In this document: piece by piece, positions 23,993 through 34,030 of the stretch
Layout: each line of letters starts with the position of its first letter
Numbering within the stretch: position 1 is the stretch's first letter
Assembly: GCA_031548435.1 (NCBI GenBank)
Contig: JAVBRA010000005.1
Coordinates: 1 to 64,000, forward strand
Direction: 5' to 3'
Origin: JAVBRA01 sp031548435
GTDB lineage: Bacteria > Bacteroidota > Bacteroidia > Bacteroidales > Rikenellaceae
Length of the DNA: 64,000 nt
The notes under the pieces: model-generated
The model's input: only the letters and a program-made list of their open reading frames with translations
Told to the model about the DNA's origin: nothing
The model's database searches: none
Translations under genes and position numbers: made by a program

Positions 23993-25933
23993 TTATTGTA
24001 TGGGATTTATCTCCTGTTTCACTTTGTCGTTGATCATGGCCGCGAATTCGGCGACGCTCATCGAGCCTTTGTCGCCCTCTCCCTGTAATCTTACAGAAAC
24101 CGTGCCATCCTGTTCTTCTTTCTCGCCCACGATCAGCAGGTAGGGGATGCGCTTGAGTTCGTTGTCGCGGATCTTGCGTCCGATCTTTTCGTTTCGGACG
24201 TCGGTCTGGGCGCGCACGCCGGCCTCGTCCAACGCTTTGACTACCTGGCCCGCGTAGTCGTTGAACTTTTCGCTGATGGGCAGCACCACCACCTGTTCGG
24301 GCGTGAGCCACAGCGGGAATTTACCCGCGGTGTGTTCGATCAGTACGGCCACGAAGCGTTCCATCGAGCCGAACGGCGCACGGTGGATCATCACCGGGCG
24401 GTGCAGCTTGTCGTCGGCGCCGATGTACGTCAGGTCGAAGCGCTCGGGCAGGTTGTAGTCGACCTGGATGGTGCCCAACTGCCACTTGCGGCCCAGGGCG
24501 TCCTTGACCATGAAGTCGAGCTTGGGGCCGTAGAACGCCGCTTCGCCGTATTCGACCACCGTGTTGAGCCCTTTCTCCTCGGCCGCTTCGATGATGGCTT
24601 GCTCGGCCTTCTCCCAGTTTTCGTCGCTGCCGATGTATTTTTCGCGGTCGACCTGGTCACGGAGCGAAATCTGCGCCGTGTAGTCCTTGAAATCGAGCGT
24701 CTTGAAGATGTAGAGCACGATGTCGATCACCTTCTTGAACTCGTCTTTGAGCTGATCGGGACGGCAGAACAAGTGCGCGTCGTCCTGCGTGAAGCCGCGT
24801 ACGCGGGTCAGGCCGTGCAGTTCGCCGCTCATTTCGTAACGGTACACCGTGCCGAACTCGGCAAAGCGCACCGGCAGGTCTTTGTACGACCGCGGTTTGT
24901 ATTTGTACATCTCGCAGTGGTGCGGGCAGTTCATGGGTTTAAGCAGGAACTCCTCGCCGGGGTCGGGCGTGTGGATCGGCTGGAACGAGTCCTTGCCGTA
25001 TTTGGCGTAGTGGCCCGAGGTGACGTAGAGATCTTTCATGCCGATGTGAGGCGTGATCACCTGCTCGTAGCCGTGCCCCTTCTGGACACTGCGCAGAAAA
25101 TTTTCGAGCCGTTCCCTCAGTGCGGCCCCTTTGGGCAGCCACATGGGCAGCCCCTGTCCCACGCGTTGCGAGAAGAAGAACAGTTCGAGTTCCTTGCCGA
25201 TTTTGCGGTGGTCGCGTTTTTTTGCTTCTTCCAACATGGCGAGGTATTCGTCGAGCATCGACTTCTTAGGGAACGTGATGCCGTAGATGCGGGTGAGCAT
25301 TTTGTTTTTCTCGCTCCCGCGCCAGTAAGCCCCGGCGATCGAGGTGAGTTTCACCGCTTTTACCGCGCCCGAGTCGGGCAGGTGCGGCCCGCGGCACAGG
25401 TCGGTAAAGTTGCCGTGCGAGTAGAACGAGATGGTGCCGTCTTCCAGGTCGCCGATCAGCTCGGTTTTATACTGGTCGCCTTTTTTTGTGTAGGTGTCCA
25501 TCGCCTCCTGCTTCGACACTTCGCGGCGGCAGAAAGGCGTCTTTTTCTGGGCCAGCTCCATTATCTTCTTCTCGATGGCCGGAAGGTCGGCCTCGGTGAT
25601 GGGTACGGGCGAGTCGACGTCGTAATAGAACCCGTTCTCGATGCTGGGGCCGATGCCGAACTTGATGCCCGGATAGAGCTCCTCCAGCGCTTCGGCCAGC
25701 AGGTGCGACGACGAATGCCAGAACGTTTCCTTACCCTGGCGGTCGTCCCATTTGAAAAATTGGATGGCTCCGCCGCTTTCGATGGGGCGGCGCAGATCCC
25801 ACAGTTTGCCGTCGACCGACATGGCCAGCACGTCCTGCGCCAGGCGCGGGCTGATGCTTTCCGCTATTTCGAGCCCGGTGGTGCCCGGGTTGTATTCGCG
25901 TTGGTTCCCGTCGGGGAAAGTGATCTTGATCAT
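23993..25933 (-). CDS. thrS: Threonine--tRNA ligase
   Basis: Charges tRNA-Thr and edits misattached serine. The 646-aa protein has an N-terminal TGS domain (1-62), a second additional/editing domain with the HxxxH pattern in FWHSSSHLLAEALEELYP and the later FTDLCRGPHLPDSG, the class II catalytic core (MNCPHHCEMYK zinc site, RFAEFGTVYRYEMSGELHGLTRVRGFTQDDAHLFC, HRAPFGSMERFVAVLIEH) and the anticodon domain starting near WLTPEQVVVLPI. Length is normal. It heads a unit with infC and has a -7 element at 25963-25970. Confidence 0.97.
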   Translation of the reverse strand: MIKITFPDGNQREYNPGTTGLEIAESISPRLAQDVLAMSVDGKLWDLRRPIESGGAIQFFKWDDRQGKETFWHSSSHLLAEALEELYPGIKFGIGPSIENGFYYDVDSPVPITEADLPAIEKKIMELAQKKTPFCRREVSKQEAMDTYTKKGDQYKTELIGDLEDGTISFYSHGNFTDLCRGPHLPDSGAVKAVKLTSIAGAYWRGSEKNKMLTRIYGITFPKKSMLDEYLAMLEEAKKRDHRKIGKELELFFFSQRVGQGLPMWLPKGAALRERLENFLRSVQKGHGYEQVITPHIGMKDLYVTSGHYAKYGKDSFQPIHTPDPGEEFLLKPMNCPHHCEMYKYKPRSYKDLPVRFAEFGTVYRYEMSGELHGLTRVRGFTQDDAHLFCRPDQLKDEFKKVIDIVLYIFKTLDFKDYTAQISLRDQVDREKYIGSDENWEKAEQAIIEAAEEKGLNTVVEYGEAAFYGPKLDFMVKDALGRKWQLGTIQVDYNLPERFDLTYIGADDKLHRPVMIHRAPFGSMERFVAVLIEHTAGKFPLWLTPEQVVVLPISEKFNDYAGQVVKALDEAGVRAQTDVRNEKIGRKIRDNELKRIPYLLIVGEKEEQDGTVSVRLQGEGDKGSMSVAEFAAMINDKVKQEINPIQ

Positions 25934-25962
25934 AGATAACGAAAAACGAACAATTTATCTTG

Positions 25963-25970
25963 CAAAGATA
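25963..25970 (-). promoter_or_regulatory. -7 element of thrS
   Basis: CAAAGATA on the plus strand reads TATCTTTG on the minus strand, 30 bp before the thrS start codon. No clear -33 element. Confidence 0.55.
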
Positions 25971-26308
25971 AGTATTTCCTCGGAAATTCCGTCGTTTTGC
26001 CTTCAAAAAAATAGCGAATTTGTCTCTTGTTCCGGTCGCGGTTTAAAAAAAAAGGATGCCGGATCGTTTTGAGCAGAAAAGTTGCGCTGTCAAAAAAATG
26101 GTTCTGTCAAAAACACCCGACGGGCGTCCGGGGTTGATCATTTTGTCCGGGGCCTGTGCCGCTATGGCAAGAAAATGATCTGCTAATGCGTTGCTATACT
26201 TTATTTTGGGACAACGGGGTTTTTGTCGGAAATCCCCAATCGGCCGCTTTCGATGGGGCGCGGAACGATGTTCCTGATGGCAAATGCTCCTGTGAGGTTC
26301 TTTTTTAC
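25971..26308. other. Intergenic stretch between thrS and a glycosyltransferase gene
   Basis: No gene found. It holds A/T tracts and one loose hairpin, GATCATTTT (26136-26144) with AAAATGATC (26172-26180) and a 27-nt loop. The divergent promoters of the two flanking genes bound it. Confidence 0.5.
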
Positions 26309-26316
26309 TATTTTTG
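26309..26316 (+). promoter_or_regulatory. -7 element of the glycosyltransferase gene
   Basis: TATTTTTG, 47 bp before the ATG at 26364; -33 region weak. It lies inside a longer, unlikely reading frame starting at 26223. Confidence 0.5.
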
Positions 26317-26363
26317 TCGGGGGTAAAGATCGTATTTCGGTTGCCCGCCGTCATTTTCATCGT

Positions 26364-27491
26364 ATGACCAAAGTCTGCTGCGTTTTCAACATCGCCCCGC
26401 TGTACCGCGAGGCCATTTACCGCCTGCTCGACGACAGTGCCGCGTTGGAGGTCGATTTTTATGCGGGCGACCGTTCCGCCGGCGGCATTGCTCTGATGGA
26501 CGCTACGCAGTTGGATGGCTTCCGGGGATATTTCCGCAATCGGTACAGGGGGAAAAAACTCGTCTGGCAGAAAGGGTGGGGCAGGGCGCTCGGGGCTGAT
26601 TACGACGCATACGTCCTCACAGGCAATCCCGGCATCCTTTCCAATTGGTTGTTAATTCTTTGCGCCCGGTTGCGCGGCCGCAGGGCGTGGCTTTGGACGC
26701 ACGGGCTGTACGGCAGCGAGAGCCGCTTTCAGCGCTTCAAAACCATGGTCTATTTCCGTCTGGCCGGACGCCTGCTGCTTTATGGCCAACGCGGACGCGA
26801 CCGGGTGGTGGAGGCCGGGTTCAGGCCGGAACGTACGATGGTGATATACAACTCGTTGAATTACGATGAGCAAGTGCGGTTGCGCGAAAAAATCTCCTCG
26901 CCGCTGTTTCTCCGCAACTATTTCGGCAACGACGATCCGACGATCGTGTTCCTGGGGCGCCTCACGCCCGAAAAATCACTGGATATGTTTCCCGAAATGC
27001 TGCGCCGGGTGAACGCCGTGCGTCCCTGCAACATGGTGTTCATCGGAGGAGGCGCGGCCGAAAGGCAGTTGTCCGAATCGTTTGACAAAGAGGATCTTGC
27101 CGACCGGGTGTGGTTTGTGGGCGAATGCTACGACCAACAGTACATCGCCGATTTTCTGTACAACAGCGCGGCGATGGTGTCGCCCGGCAACGCGGGGCTG
27201 AATGTGATGCACGCCTTCGCTTTTGGTGTGCCGGTGGTCACCCACGGCGATTTCACGCACCAGATGCCCGAAGCGGAAGCGATCGTGGATGGGGTTACGG
27301 GCAGTCTTTTCGTTCGTGGCGACGTCGGTTCGCTGACCGAAAAGGTGTTGTGGTGGATCGGCCGCGCGTCCGACACCCCAACCCGCGAGCAAACCCGCCG
27401 GGCCTGCTATGCCGTCCTGGAGGCGCATTATACTCCGCAACAACAGGCGGCGGCTATCGAACGAAGCATTGCCGATGCGTTATTAAGGTAA
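26364..27491 (+). CDS. Glycosyltransferase, GT-B fold (GT4-like)
   Basis: A 375-aa retaining GT-B enzyme that probably transfers a sugar from a nucleotide donor to a cell-surface glycan. The N-terminal acceptor domain starts MTKVCCVFNIAPLYREAIY; the C-terminal donor domain shows IVFLGRLTPEKSLDMFPEML, VFIGGGAAERQL, VWFVGECYDQQYIADFLYNSAAMVSPGNAGLNVMHAFAFGVPVVTHGD (donor-binding loop). The usual Glu of the EX7E motif is not obvious in the PGNAGLNVMHA segment. It is a lone gene outside any capsule cluster, so its acceptor is unknown. Confidence 0.85.
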   Translation: MTKVCCVFNIAPLYREAIYRLLDDSAALEVDFYAGDRSAGGIALMDATQLDGFRGYFRNRYRGKKLVWQKGWGRALGADYDAYVLTGNPGILSNWLLILCARLRGRRAWLWTHGLYGSESRFQRFKTMVYFRLAGRLLLYGQRGRDRVVEAGFRPERTMVIYNSLNYDEQVRLREKISSPLFLRNYFGNDDPTIVFLGRLTPEKSLDMFPEMLRRVNAVRPCNMVFIGGGAAERQLSESFDKEDLADRVWFVGECYDQQYIADFLYNSAAMVSPGNAGLNVMHAFAFGVPVVTHGDFTHQMPEAEAIVDGVTGSLFVRGDVGSLTEKVLWWIGRASDTPTREQTRRACYAVLEAHYTPQQQAAAIERSIADALLR

Positions 27492-27549
27492 TATGCTTTC
27501 TCGCGCCAACGTCCCGCAGTTGCTCGGAATGGCACGTGAGAGGGCGTTG

Positions 27550-27581
27550 TTGTGCAAAATCATCTGTTTTTATTATCTTTG
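27550..27581 (+). promoter_or_regulatory. Promoter of the EEP-family gene
   Basis: TTG at 27550-27552, 21-nt spacer, TATCTTTG at 27574-27581. The leader before ATG 27642 is about 55 nt. Confidence 0.75.
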
Positions 27582-27641
27582 TTAACTGAAATCCGAGCGC
27601 CTGAAGGTGCTTCCCGTTCCATTCACAAAAGATCGATCGCT

Positions 27642-28424
27642 ATGAAAAAACGGCTTTTCCTGTTGCTGGGTACATTTGTGTCCCTGTGCGCCTTCGCCCA
27701 GAGGCCCGTTGCGCCCAAACCGCCGGGCACGATGCGGGTGATGAGCTACAACATACGCAGCGGCCGCGGCATGGACAACAAAATGGACCTGCCCCGCACG
27801 GCCGAAGTCATCAACCGCGTTTCGCCCGACGTGATCGCGTTGCAGGAGGTCGACAGCGCCACGGCCCGCAGCGGCGGCATCGACGTGCTGACCGAGCTGG
27901 CCAACCGCACGTCGATGTATCCGGTGTACGGCCCGGCGATCGACCTTCAGGGAGGCAAATACGGGGTTGGGGTGCTGTCGGTCGAAAAGCCGCTTTCGCA
28001 TAAATGCGTGCCGCTGCCCGGACGCGAAGAAAAACGGGCGTTGCTGGTGGTTGAGTTCGAAGGGTATGTTTTCTGCTGTACCCATTTCTCCCTCACCGAA
28101 CAAGACCGCCTGGCATCGGTCGGGATCATCCTCGATCAGGTGGCCGGATATAATAAACCGGTGATTCTGGCGGGCGACCTGAACGACGCTCCCGCCTCGG
28201 CGTGCACCGAGCAGTTGCTTGAAAACTGGAAAATGCTCAGTGATCCCGAACAGCCTACGTTCCCGGCCAACCGGCCCAAGGAGACGATCGATTACATTAT
28301 GGCGCTTGCCCGTCCCGACTATGCTTTTGCCGCGCTCAATGCGGTGGTCGACGACGAGGCGGTGGCTTCCGACCACCGGCCGCTGTTTGTCGACCTGAGA
28401 ATGTCGGCGGTGGCGGGGAAATAA
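27642..28424 (+). CDS. Exported endonuclease/exonuclease/phosphatase-family protein
   Basis: A 260-aa exported hydrolase of the EEP (DNase I/inositol phosphatase) superfamily. After a signal peptide (MKKRLFLLLGTFVSLCAFAQ) the key motifs follow in order: SYNIRSGRG (metal Asn), ALQEVDS (catalytic Glu), AGDLNDAPAS (Asp/Asn), ETIDYIMALAR and the final SDHRPLFVDLRM (catalytic His). The substrate could be nucleic acid, a phospholipid or a sugar phosphate; the sequence cannot decide. Export suggests a role in scavenging extracellular phosphate or nucleotides. Confidence 0.88.
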   Translation: MKKRLFLLLGTFVSLCAFAQRPVAPKPPGTMRVMSYNIRSGRGMDNKMDLPRTAEVINRVSPDVIALQEVDSATARSGGIDVLTELANRTSMYPVYGPAIDLQGGKYGVGVLSVEKPLSHKCVPLPGREEKRALLVVEFEGYVFCCTHFSLTEQDRLASVGIILDQVAGYNKPVILAGDLNDAPASACTEQLLENWKMLSDPEQPTFPANRPKETIDYIMALARPDYAFAALNAVVDDEAVASDHRPLFVDLRMSAVAGK

Positions 28425-28522
28425 CGGCGGTGCGGGAAAACGCTGTTTGTCCGTAAGATACCGCCCCGTTTTTGTACGACAAGGATACTTTAACCAAAAA
28501 CGCATCCAAATAAAAAAAGAGT

Positions 28523-29233
28523 ATGAAAAAAATCGCATTACTGGCGCTGCCGTTGCTGGCTGCAACCGCCGTGCAGGCCCAGACAACCGAGGGCGACTGG
28601 AACAAGAAGCCGTACGTCAATGTGTCGTACACGCACGAAATGAAGGTCGATCCGGATATGATCTACATCGGCTTCGTGATCGACGAGAGCGTGAGCAACG
28701 GCAAAAACAAACTGGCCGATATGGAAAAAAACATGCTTGCGGGGATGAAAGAGATCGGCGTGGACACGGACAAAGACCTGGCTGTCACCGACGCCTCGTC
28801 GAGCAAGAAGAGCAATAAATGGCGCAAGGACGACACCTATAAGAAAAAAAGCTATCAGGTGATCGCGCACGATGCCGAAACGGCTTCCGTCATTTTCGAT
28901 ATGCTTAACAGCGTGGGCATTCCTCAGGCCGATGTGACGAAGATCACCTCGTCCAAACTGTCGGAATACAACAGCGAGGCCCGTCAAAAAGCGATGCAGG
29001 GAGCCAAAAAGAAAGCCGACGAACTGGCCACGGCCATCGGGCAGACGATCGGCGCGGCGCTGACCATCGACGACTACAACTCGGTGCCTTATGCCGACGA
29101 GATGTTGCAGGGCAGGGTGATGGGCCTGTCGGTTAGCTCCAAAGCCGGGTATGTCTCGGCTGACTCCGCACCCGTCGAATTCCAAAAAATCGAGATCCGT
29201 TACAGTGTCAACGTCCGTTTCGAACTGAAGTGA
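28523..29233 (+). CDS. Exported SIMPL-domain (DUF541) protein
   Basis: A 236-aa protein with a signal peptide (MKKIALLALPLLAATAVQAQ) and a SIMPL domain (DUF541) over most of the mature chain: VNVSYTHEMKVDPDMIYIGFVID at the start, LNSVGIPQADVTKITSSKLSEYNSEARQKAMQGAKKKADELATAIGQTIG in the middle and a final EIRYSVNVRFELK strand. Family members form beta-rich periplasmic oligomers of unclear function, sometimes linked to stress. The alpha-galactosidase gene follows after 32 bp and may share the transcript. Confidence 0.88.
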   Translation: MKKIALLALPLLAATAVQAQTTEGDWNKKPYVNVSYTHEMKVDPDMIYIGFVIDESVSNGKNKLADMEKNMLAGMKEIGVDTDKDLAVTDASSSKKSNKWRKDDTYKKKSYQVIAHDAETASVIFDMLNSVGIPQADVTKITSSKLSEYNSEARQKAMQGAKKKADELATAIGQTIGAALTIDDYNSVPYADEMLQGRVMGLSVSSKAGYVSADSAPVEFQKIEIRYSVNVRFELK

Positions 29234-29265
29234 CAACGCCACACACAACCAAAATACGCTTAATT

Positions 29266-30510
29266 ATGAAGAAAATCTTATTTTTGCTGCTGATGGCGCC
29301 GATGGCGCTGGCCGCCCAACCCGAGCGTGCCGCAACCACCAAGGGCTTTGTGCTCAACCAGCAGCAATGGGAAGAGCTGGCGGCCACTCCGCCTATGGGT
29401 TGGAACAGTTGGAACCTGGTCGAAGACAAGGTGAGCGAGGAGGTCATCAGACAAATGTGCGACGCGATGGTGGCCAACGGTATGCGCGACGCGGGCTACA
29501 CCTACCTGATCATCGACGACTTCTGGGTGGGCGGACGCGACAACCGCAACCGCCTCTATCCCGACCCGACCCGTTTCCCCGGCGGCATCAAGGCCCTGGC
29601 CGATTACGTGCACAGCAAGGGGATGAAACTGGGCATCTATTCCGACGCGGCGCTTTACACCTGCGGCGGCGTGATGGCCAGCTACGGCTTCGAGGAGCTC
29701 GATGCGAAGACCTTTGCCGAGTGGGGCGTCGACTACCTCAAATACGACTATTGCAACGCCCCGACCGACATGGAGACGGCTTTTGCCCGCTACAAAAAGA
29801 TGGGCGACGCCCTGCGCAAGCAGGAACATCCCATCGTGTATGCCATCTGCGAATGGGGCCAGCGCAAACCGTGGCTGTGGGCCAAGGCCGCCGGCGGACA
29901 CCTGTGGCGAACCACGTGGGACTCGCGCGACTACTGGCAAACGGACAATAAGGATTTTCTCGGCGTCATCGATATTTTCGACCAGCAGGAAGGGCTGGAG
30001 CAATACGCCGGTCCCGGCGGATGGAACGACCCCGACCTGCTGATGGTGGGGCTGTACGGCAAGGGCAAATCATCGTCGCCGGGCAAGTTCAAGGGCGGGT
30101 GCACCGACACCGAATACCGCACCCACTTTGCCATGTGGTGCATGCTGGCCGCTCCGCTGATCGTCAACAGCGATATGACGACCATCGACGCGGGCACCCT
30201 GGCCCTGCTCACCAACAAGCACCTGCTGGCCATCAACCAGGACAAGGACGGCCACCAGGGCTACACGTTCATGCGCACCGACCAGCTGCAACTGATGAAA
30301 AAGGAACTCTCGGGCGGCGAGGTGGCCGTGTGCGTGATCAACCGCTCGGACAATAAAGTGCCGTTCTCGTTCGACGCCCGCAAGGATTGGGGTATCTACA
30401 CCCCGGGGCAGGTGATCGATGTATGGAAAAGCACGTCATCGAAGAAAACCGCGCTCAAAGGAGAACTCGAACCGCACGACTGCGCGGTGTATCTTTTTAA
30501 GGTGCAGTGA
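29266..30510 (+). CDS. Alpha-galactosidase, glycoside hydrolase family 27
   Basis: Removes terminal alpha-galactose residues from oligosaccharides, glycoproteins or plant galactans. The 414-aa exported protein (signal peptide MKKILFLLLMAPMALAAQ) has a GH27 barrel: TPPMGWNSWN, LIIDDFWVGG, the nucleophile Asp161 in YLKYDYCNAP, the acid/base Asp219 in WRTTWDSRDYW, the PGGWNDPDLLMVG segment, and a C-terminal beta-sandwich domain (about 320-414). Substrate range cannot be told. No SusC/D pair is nearby, so it is not part of a full polysaccharide utilisation locus. Confidence 0.93.
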   Translation: MKKILFLLLMAPMALAAQPERAATTKGFVLNQQQWEELAATPPMGWNSWNLVEDKVSEEVIRQMCDAMVANGMRDAGYTYLIIDDFWVGGRDNRNRLYPDPTRFPGGIKALADYVHSKGMKLGIYSDAALYTCGGVMASYGFEELDAKTFAEWGVDYLKYDYCNAPTDMETAFARYKKMGDALRKQEHPIVYAICEWGQRKPWLWAKAAGGHLWRTTWDSRDYWQTDNKDFLGVIDIFDQQEGLEQYAGPGGWNDPDLLMVGLYGKGKSSSPGKFKGGCTDTEYRTHFAMWCMLAAPLIVNSDMTTIDAGTLALLTNKHLLAINQDKDGHQGYTFMRTDQLQLMKKELSGGEVAVCVINRSDNKVPFSFDARKDWGIYTPGQVIDVWKSTSSKKTALKGELEPHDCAVYLFKVQ

Positions 30511-30805
30511 CAAGCGGCTTGTTGTATCTGCATGACGGTAAACTGCGCGGTGTGCGCCTCCAAAGTGTGACAACAAGCTGCGCTACGCAATGTGCGGCGG
30601 CCTTCCGAAGGAAGGCCGCCGCACACACGTTACGGGGTCGGGGCAAACGGTCTTTTGACCCTCAAGGGCATTTGCCGGAGGGGGGAGCTGCGCCACCGCG
30701 GCAGACGCAAACGATCTCCGACAGCCCGAGGCATTAACCGGGCGCCCCTTACACGGCACGCCTCGGCGACAGTCGGCCCCAACGGATGAATTTATTCCAA
30801 AATAT
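30511..30805. other. Intergenic stretch after the alpha-galactosidase gene
   Basis: No gene found. The word CTGCGCGGTGT occurs at the end of the gene (30480-30490) and again at 30543-30553. Arms TTGTTGT and ACAACAA (about 30524 and 30570) and a strong hairpin at 30591-30625 are present. Confidence 0.5.
30591..30625 (+). terminator. Perfect 16-bp hairpin after the alpha-galactosidase gene
   Basis: TGTGCGGCGGCCTTCC, loop GAA, then its exact complement. No T tract follows, so it may be a factor-dependent terminator or an RNA-stabilising hairpin. Confidence 0.5.
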
Positions 30806-30836
30806 TTTGGCAGTTCACATTTCCTTGCTATATTTG
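30806..30836 (+). promoter_or_regulatory. Promoter of tRNA-Met
   Basis: TTTG at 30806-30809, 19-nt spacer, TATATTTG at 30829-30836: an ideal Bacteroidota promoter 16 nt before the tRNA. Confidence 0.85.
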
Positions 30837-30851
30837 CACCACCAAAATCGA

Positions 30852-30925
30852 GGCGGGATAGCTCAGCTGGTTAGAGCGCATGATTCATAATCATGAGGTC
30901 CGGGGTTCAAGTCCCCGTCCCGCTA
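30852..30925 (+). tRNA. tRNA-Met (CAT anticodon)
   Basis: 74-nt cloverleaf: acceptor GGCGGGA pairing with TCCCGCT (G1-T72 wobble), D arm GCTC/GAGC, anticodon stem CATGA/TCATG with loop TTCATAA (anticodon CAT at 30886-30888), T arm CGGGG/CCCCG with loop TTCAAGT, discriminator A. CCA is not encoded. It lacks the three G-C pairs of initiator tRNA, so it is elongator Met; a tRNA-Ile with modified CAT cannot be fully excluded from sequence. Confidence 0.93.
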
Positions 30926-30933
30926 CGAACAGA

Positions 30934-30972
30934 AAATAAAGCACCTGCAAATCATTTGCAGGTGCTTTATTT
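30934..30972 (+). terminator. Terminator after tRNA-Met
   Basis: AAATAAAGCACCTGCAAAT, one base, then its exact complement ending TTTATTTCGTTTT; 19-bp perfect stem. Confidence 0.85.
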
Positions 30973-31053
30973 CGTTTTAACCCCGATTTTCTGAAGATTA
31001 CCGGAAAATTCCTTTTTGTTTCAGAAATATCCGTGATCAGGGCCAAAGGGCGA

Positions 31054-32391
<1,338 letters not shown>

Positions 32392-32409
32392 ACGACAGTA
32401 AATTAAAAT

Positions 32410-32451
32410 GAGGTTGTCCGGCCCGCGCTACGCGCGGGGCTAAACAACCTC
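32410..32451. other. Two-tier hairpin upstream of gdhA
   Basis: Outer stem GAGGTTGT/ACAACCTC (32410-32417, 32444-32451) around an inner GCCCGCGC/GCGCGGGG stem. It may be a gdhA leader structure or the terminator of the minus-strand gene upstream. Confidence 0.4.
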
Positions 32452-32643
32452 TAAATTACAGTTTTTTTTGTTACGTTATTCCCGGGCGGGATATTTTTTT
32501 ACGGATTTATGTCCCGGGCGCCATCCAAGGCTTGACCCGGGTGATTTCCCGATCGGGAAGAGATCCCGAAAAACAATGTGTGATCACGGCGTTTCGCCGC
32601 AACGGCTTCTGTTTCACCCGGGAGTGTTCGTGAGCGGAAAAGG

Positions 32644-33873
32644 TTACTGCCCGGAAGCATCCTGCGGCTGCGGACGGCGGGCGACGGCCAGTTTCGGGGC
32701 GCGCTTGAACTCTTTGGTGCGGTCGAACAGGTAGCGGTAGGTGACGTGCGTCTTGAGCCTGGTGGCGCAGACATACTGCTCGACCATGCGCAGCATCACC
32801 GGGTTGAAGTCGCCCATCCAGGCCAGCTCCAGCTGCTTGTAGTGCGACTTGGACGCCGGGTCGGTGACCCACTTCTCGAACGCCCGCATGATGCCCGACT
32901 CCACCCCCTTGCCCTGGAACTCGGGCGTGACGCCGAAAATAATGGCGAAAATGCGGTTGCACGACTTGCGCACCTTGAGGTTGTACATGAATATCAGCTT
33001 GTGCCACAGGCCGAACCTGCCGTTGAACGAACGGATGCCGTAGTTGATGTCGGGCACCATGATGAAGAACCCGATCGGCTGCCCCTCGTAGCGGGCGAAG
33101 TAGATGAGGTTGGGATCGATGATGGGTTTCATCTTCTCCATCAGTTCGTAGGCGTGCTCCATGGGCATCGGTTTCACGCCCGGGAAGTGGGCCCACGCCT
33201 TGTTATAGATGTTGCAGAAATCTTCGGCCACCCGGCGGATGTTTTTCTTGGTGCCGATGCGCTCGAAGCTGTACGACGGGTTGTCGATCAGTTTCTGGGA
33301 CTTCTGGTAAACGGCTTCGGAGAAAAGCCCTTCCTGAAGTTTGCGGTCGTAGGTATACTGGTTGAAATAGTTCAGGAACCCGTAATTTTCGAACAGCTCT
33401 TTATAATACGGGAAGTTATACGGATTGGCGTAGAGCGGCGGCGTGAACCCCTCGACCAGGCATCCCCACCAGCTGTCGCGGTCGCCGAAGTTGACGGGGC
33501 CGTCCATCGCTTCCATTCCCTTGGTTTTGAGCCAGTCGCGGGCCGTGTCGAAAAGAATGTCGGCCGCCTGTTGGTCGTCGATGCACTCGAAAAAGCCGCA
33601 TCCGCCCGTGGGCTGTTCCTCGGCCGCGGCCGACTCGTTGGTGTAGAAGGCGGCGATGCGTCCGCACACGGCGCCTTTGTCGTCGCGCAGCAGCCAACGG
33701 CATGCCTCGCCGTCGCGGAAACGGATGTTTTTCTTCGGGTCGAAAACGGCGTTGATGTCGTTGTCCAGAGGGGTGATCCAGTTCGGATCGCCTTTGTACA
33801 TCCGCTTGGGCAGATCGAGGAATGCTTTGGCCTGTTTGGGTGTTTCGACCTTTTCGAGGATATATTTCTCCAT
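32644..33873 (-). CDS. GNAT-like acyltransferase-fold protein
   Basis: A 409-aa cytosolic protein with a C-terminal GNAT-like domain: YFARYEGQPIGFFIMVPD followed by IFAIIFGVTPEFQGKGVESGIMRAFEKW, whose QGKGVE resembles the acyl-CoA-binding Q/RxxGxG. The N-terminal half (KRMYKGDPNWITPLDNDINAVF, GPVNFGDRDSWWGCLVEGF) is conserved in a family I know from Bacteroidota but cannot name. The substrate is unknown. The ATG at 33873 was preferred to 33918, which would place a -7-like element inside the coding sequence. Confidence 0.75.
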   Translation of the reverse strand: MEKYILEKVETPKQAKAFLDLPKRMYKGDPNWITPLDNDINAVFDPKKNIRFRDGEACRWLLRDDKGAVCGRIAAFYTNESAAAEEQPTGGCGFFECIDDQQAADILFDTARDWLKTKGMEAMDGPVNFGDRDSWWGCLVEGFTPPLYANPYNFPYYKELFENYGFLNYFNQYTYDRKLQEGLFSEAVYQKSQKLIDNPSYSFERIGTKKNIRRVAEDFCNIYNKAWAHFPGVKPMPMEHAYELMEKMKPIIDPNLIYFARYEGQPIGFFIMVPDINYGIRSFNGRFGLWHKLIFMYNLKVRKSCNRIFAIIFGVTPEFQGKGVESGIMRAFEKWVTDPASKSHYKQLELAWMGDFNPVMLRMVEQYVCATRLKTHVTYRYLFDRTKEFKRAPKLAVARRPQPQDASGQ

Positions 33874-33976
33874 GGTTGCTCGGGTTTTGGACGAACAAAG
33901 TAACACAAAAATCCTCAATTTTTATAGTTCCGGAGGGAAAAAGAGGCGCACTCACTGACATTGGCCGGCACGATCG

Positions 33977-34012
33977 AAAAACAAACGGGACGCAGAAACC
34001 CGCGCCCCGTTT
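33977..34012 (-). terminator. Terminator after the Spy-like gene
   Basis: Minus strand: AAACGGG and CCCGTTT arms (complement of 34006-34012 and 33983-33989) followed by GTTTTT. Confidence 0.6.
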
Positions 34013-34030
34013 ACGGAACCTTAAAGACCG

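Noticed and set aside
24332..25939. 535-aa plus-strand frame opposite thrS
   Set aside because: Antisense shadow of a conserved gene.
30852..30925. Initiator tRNA-Met
   Set aside because: It lacks the C1-A72 mismatch and the run of G-C pairs in the anticodon stem of initiator tRNAs.
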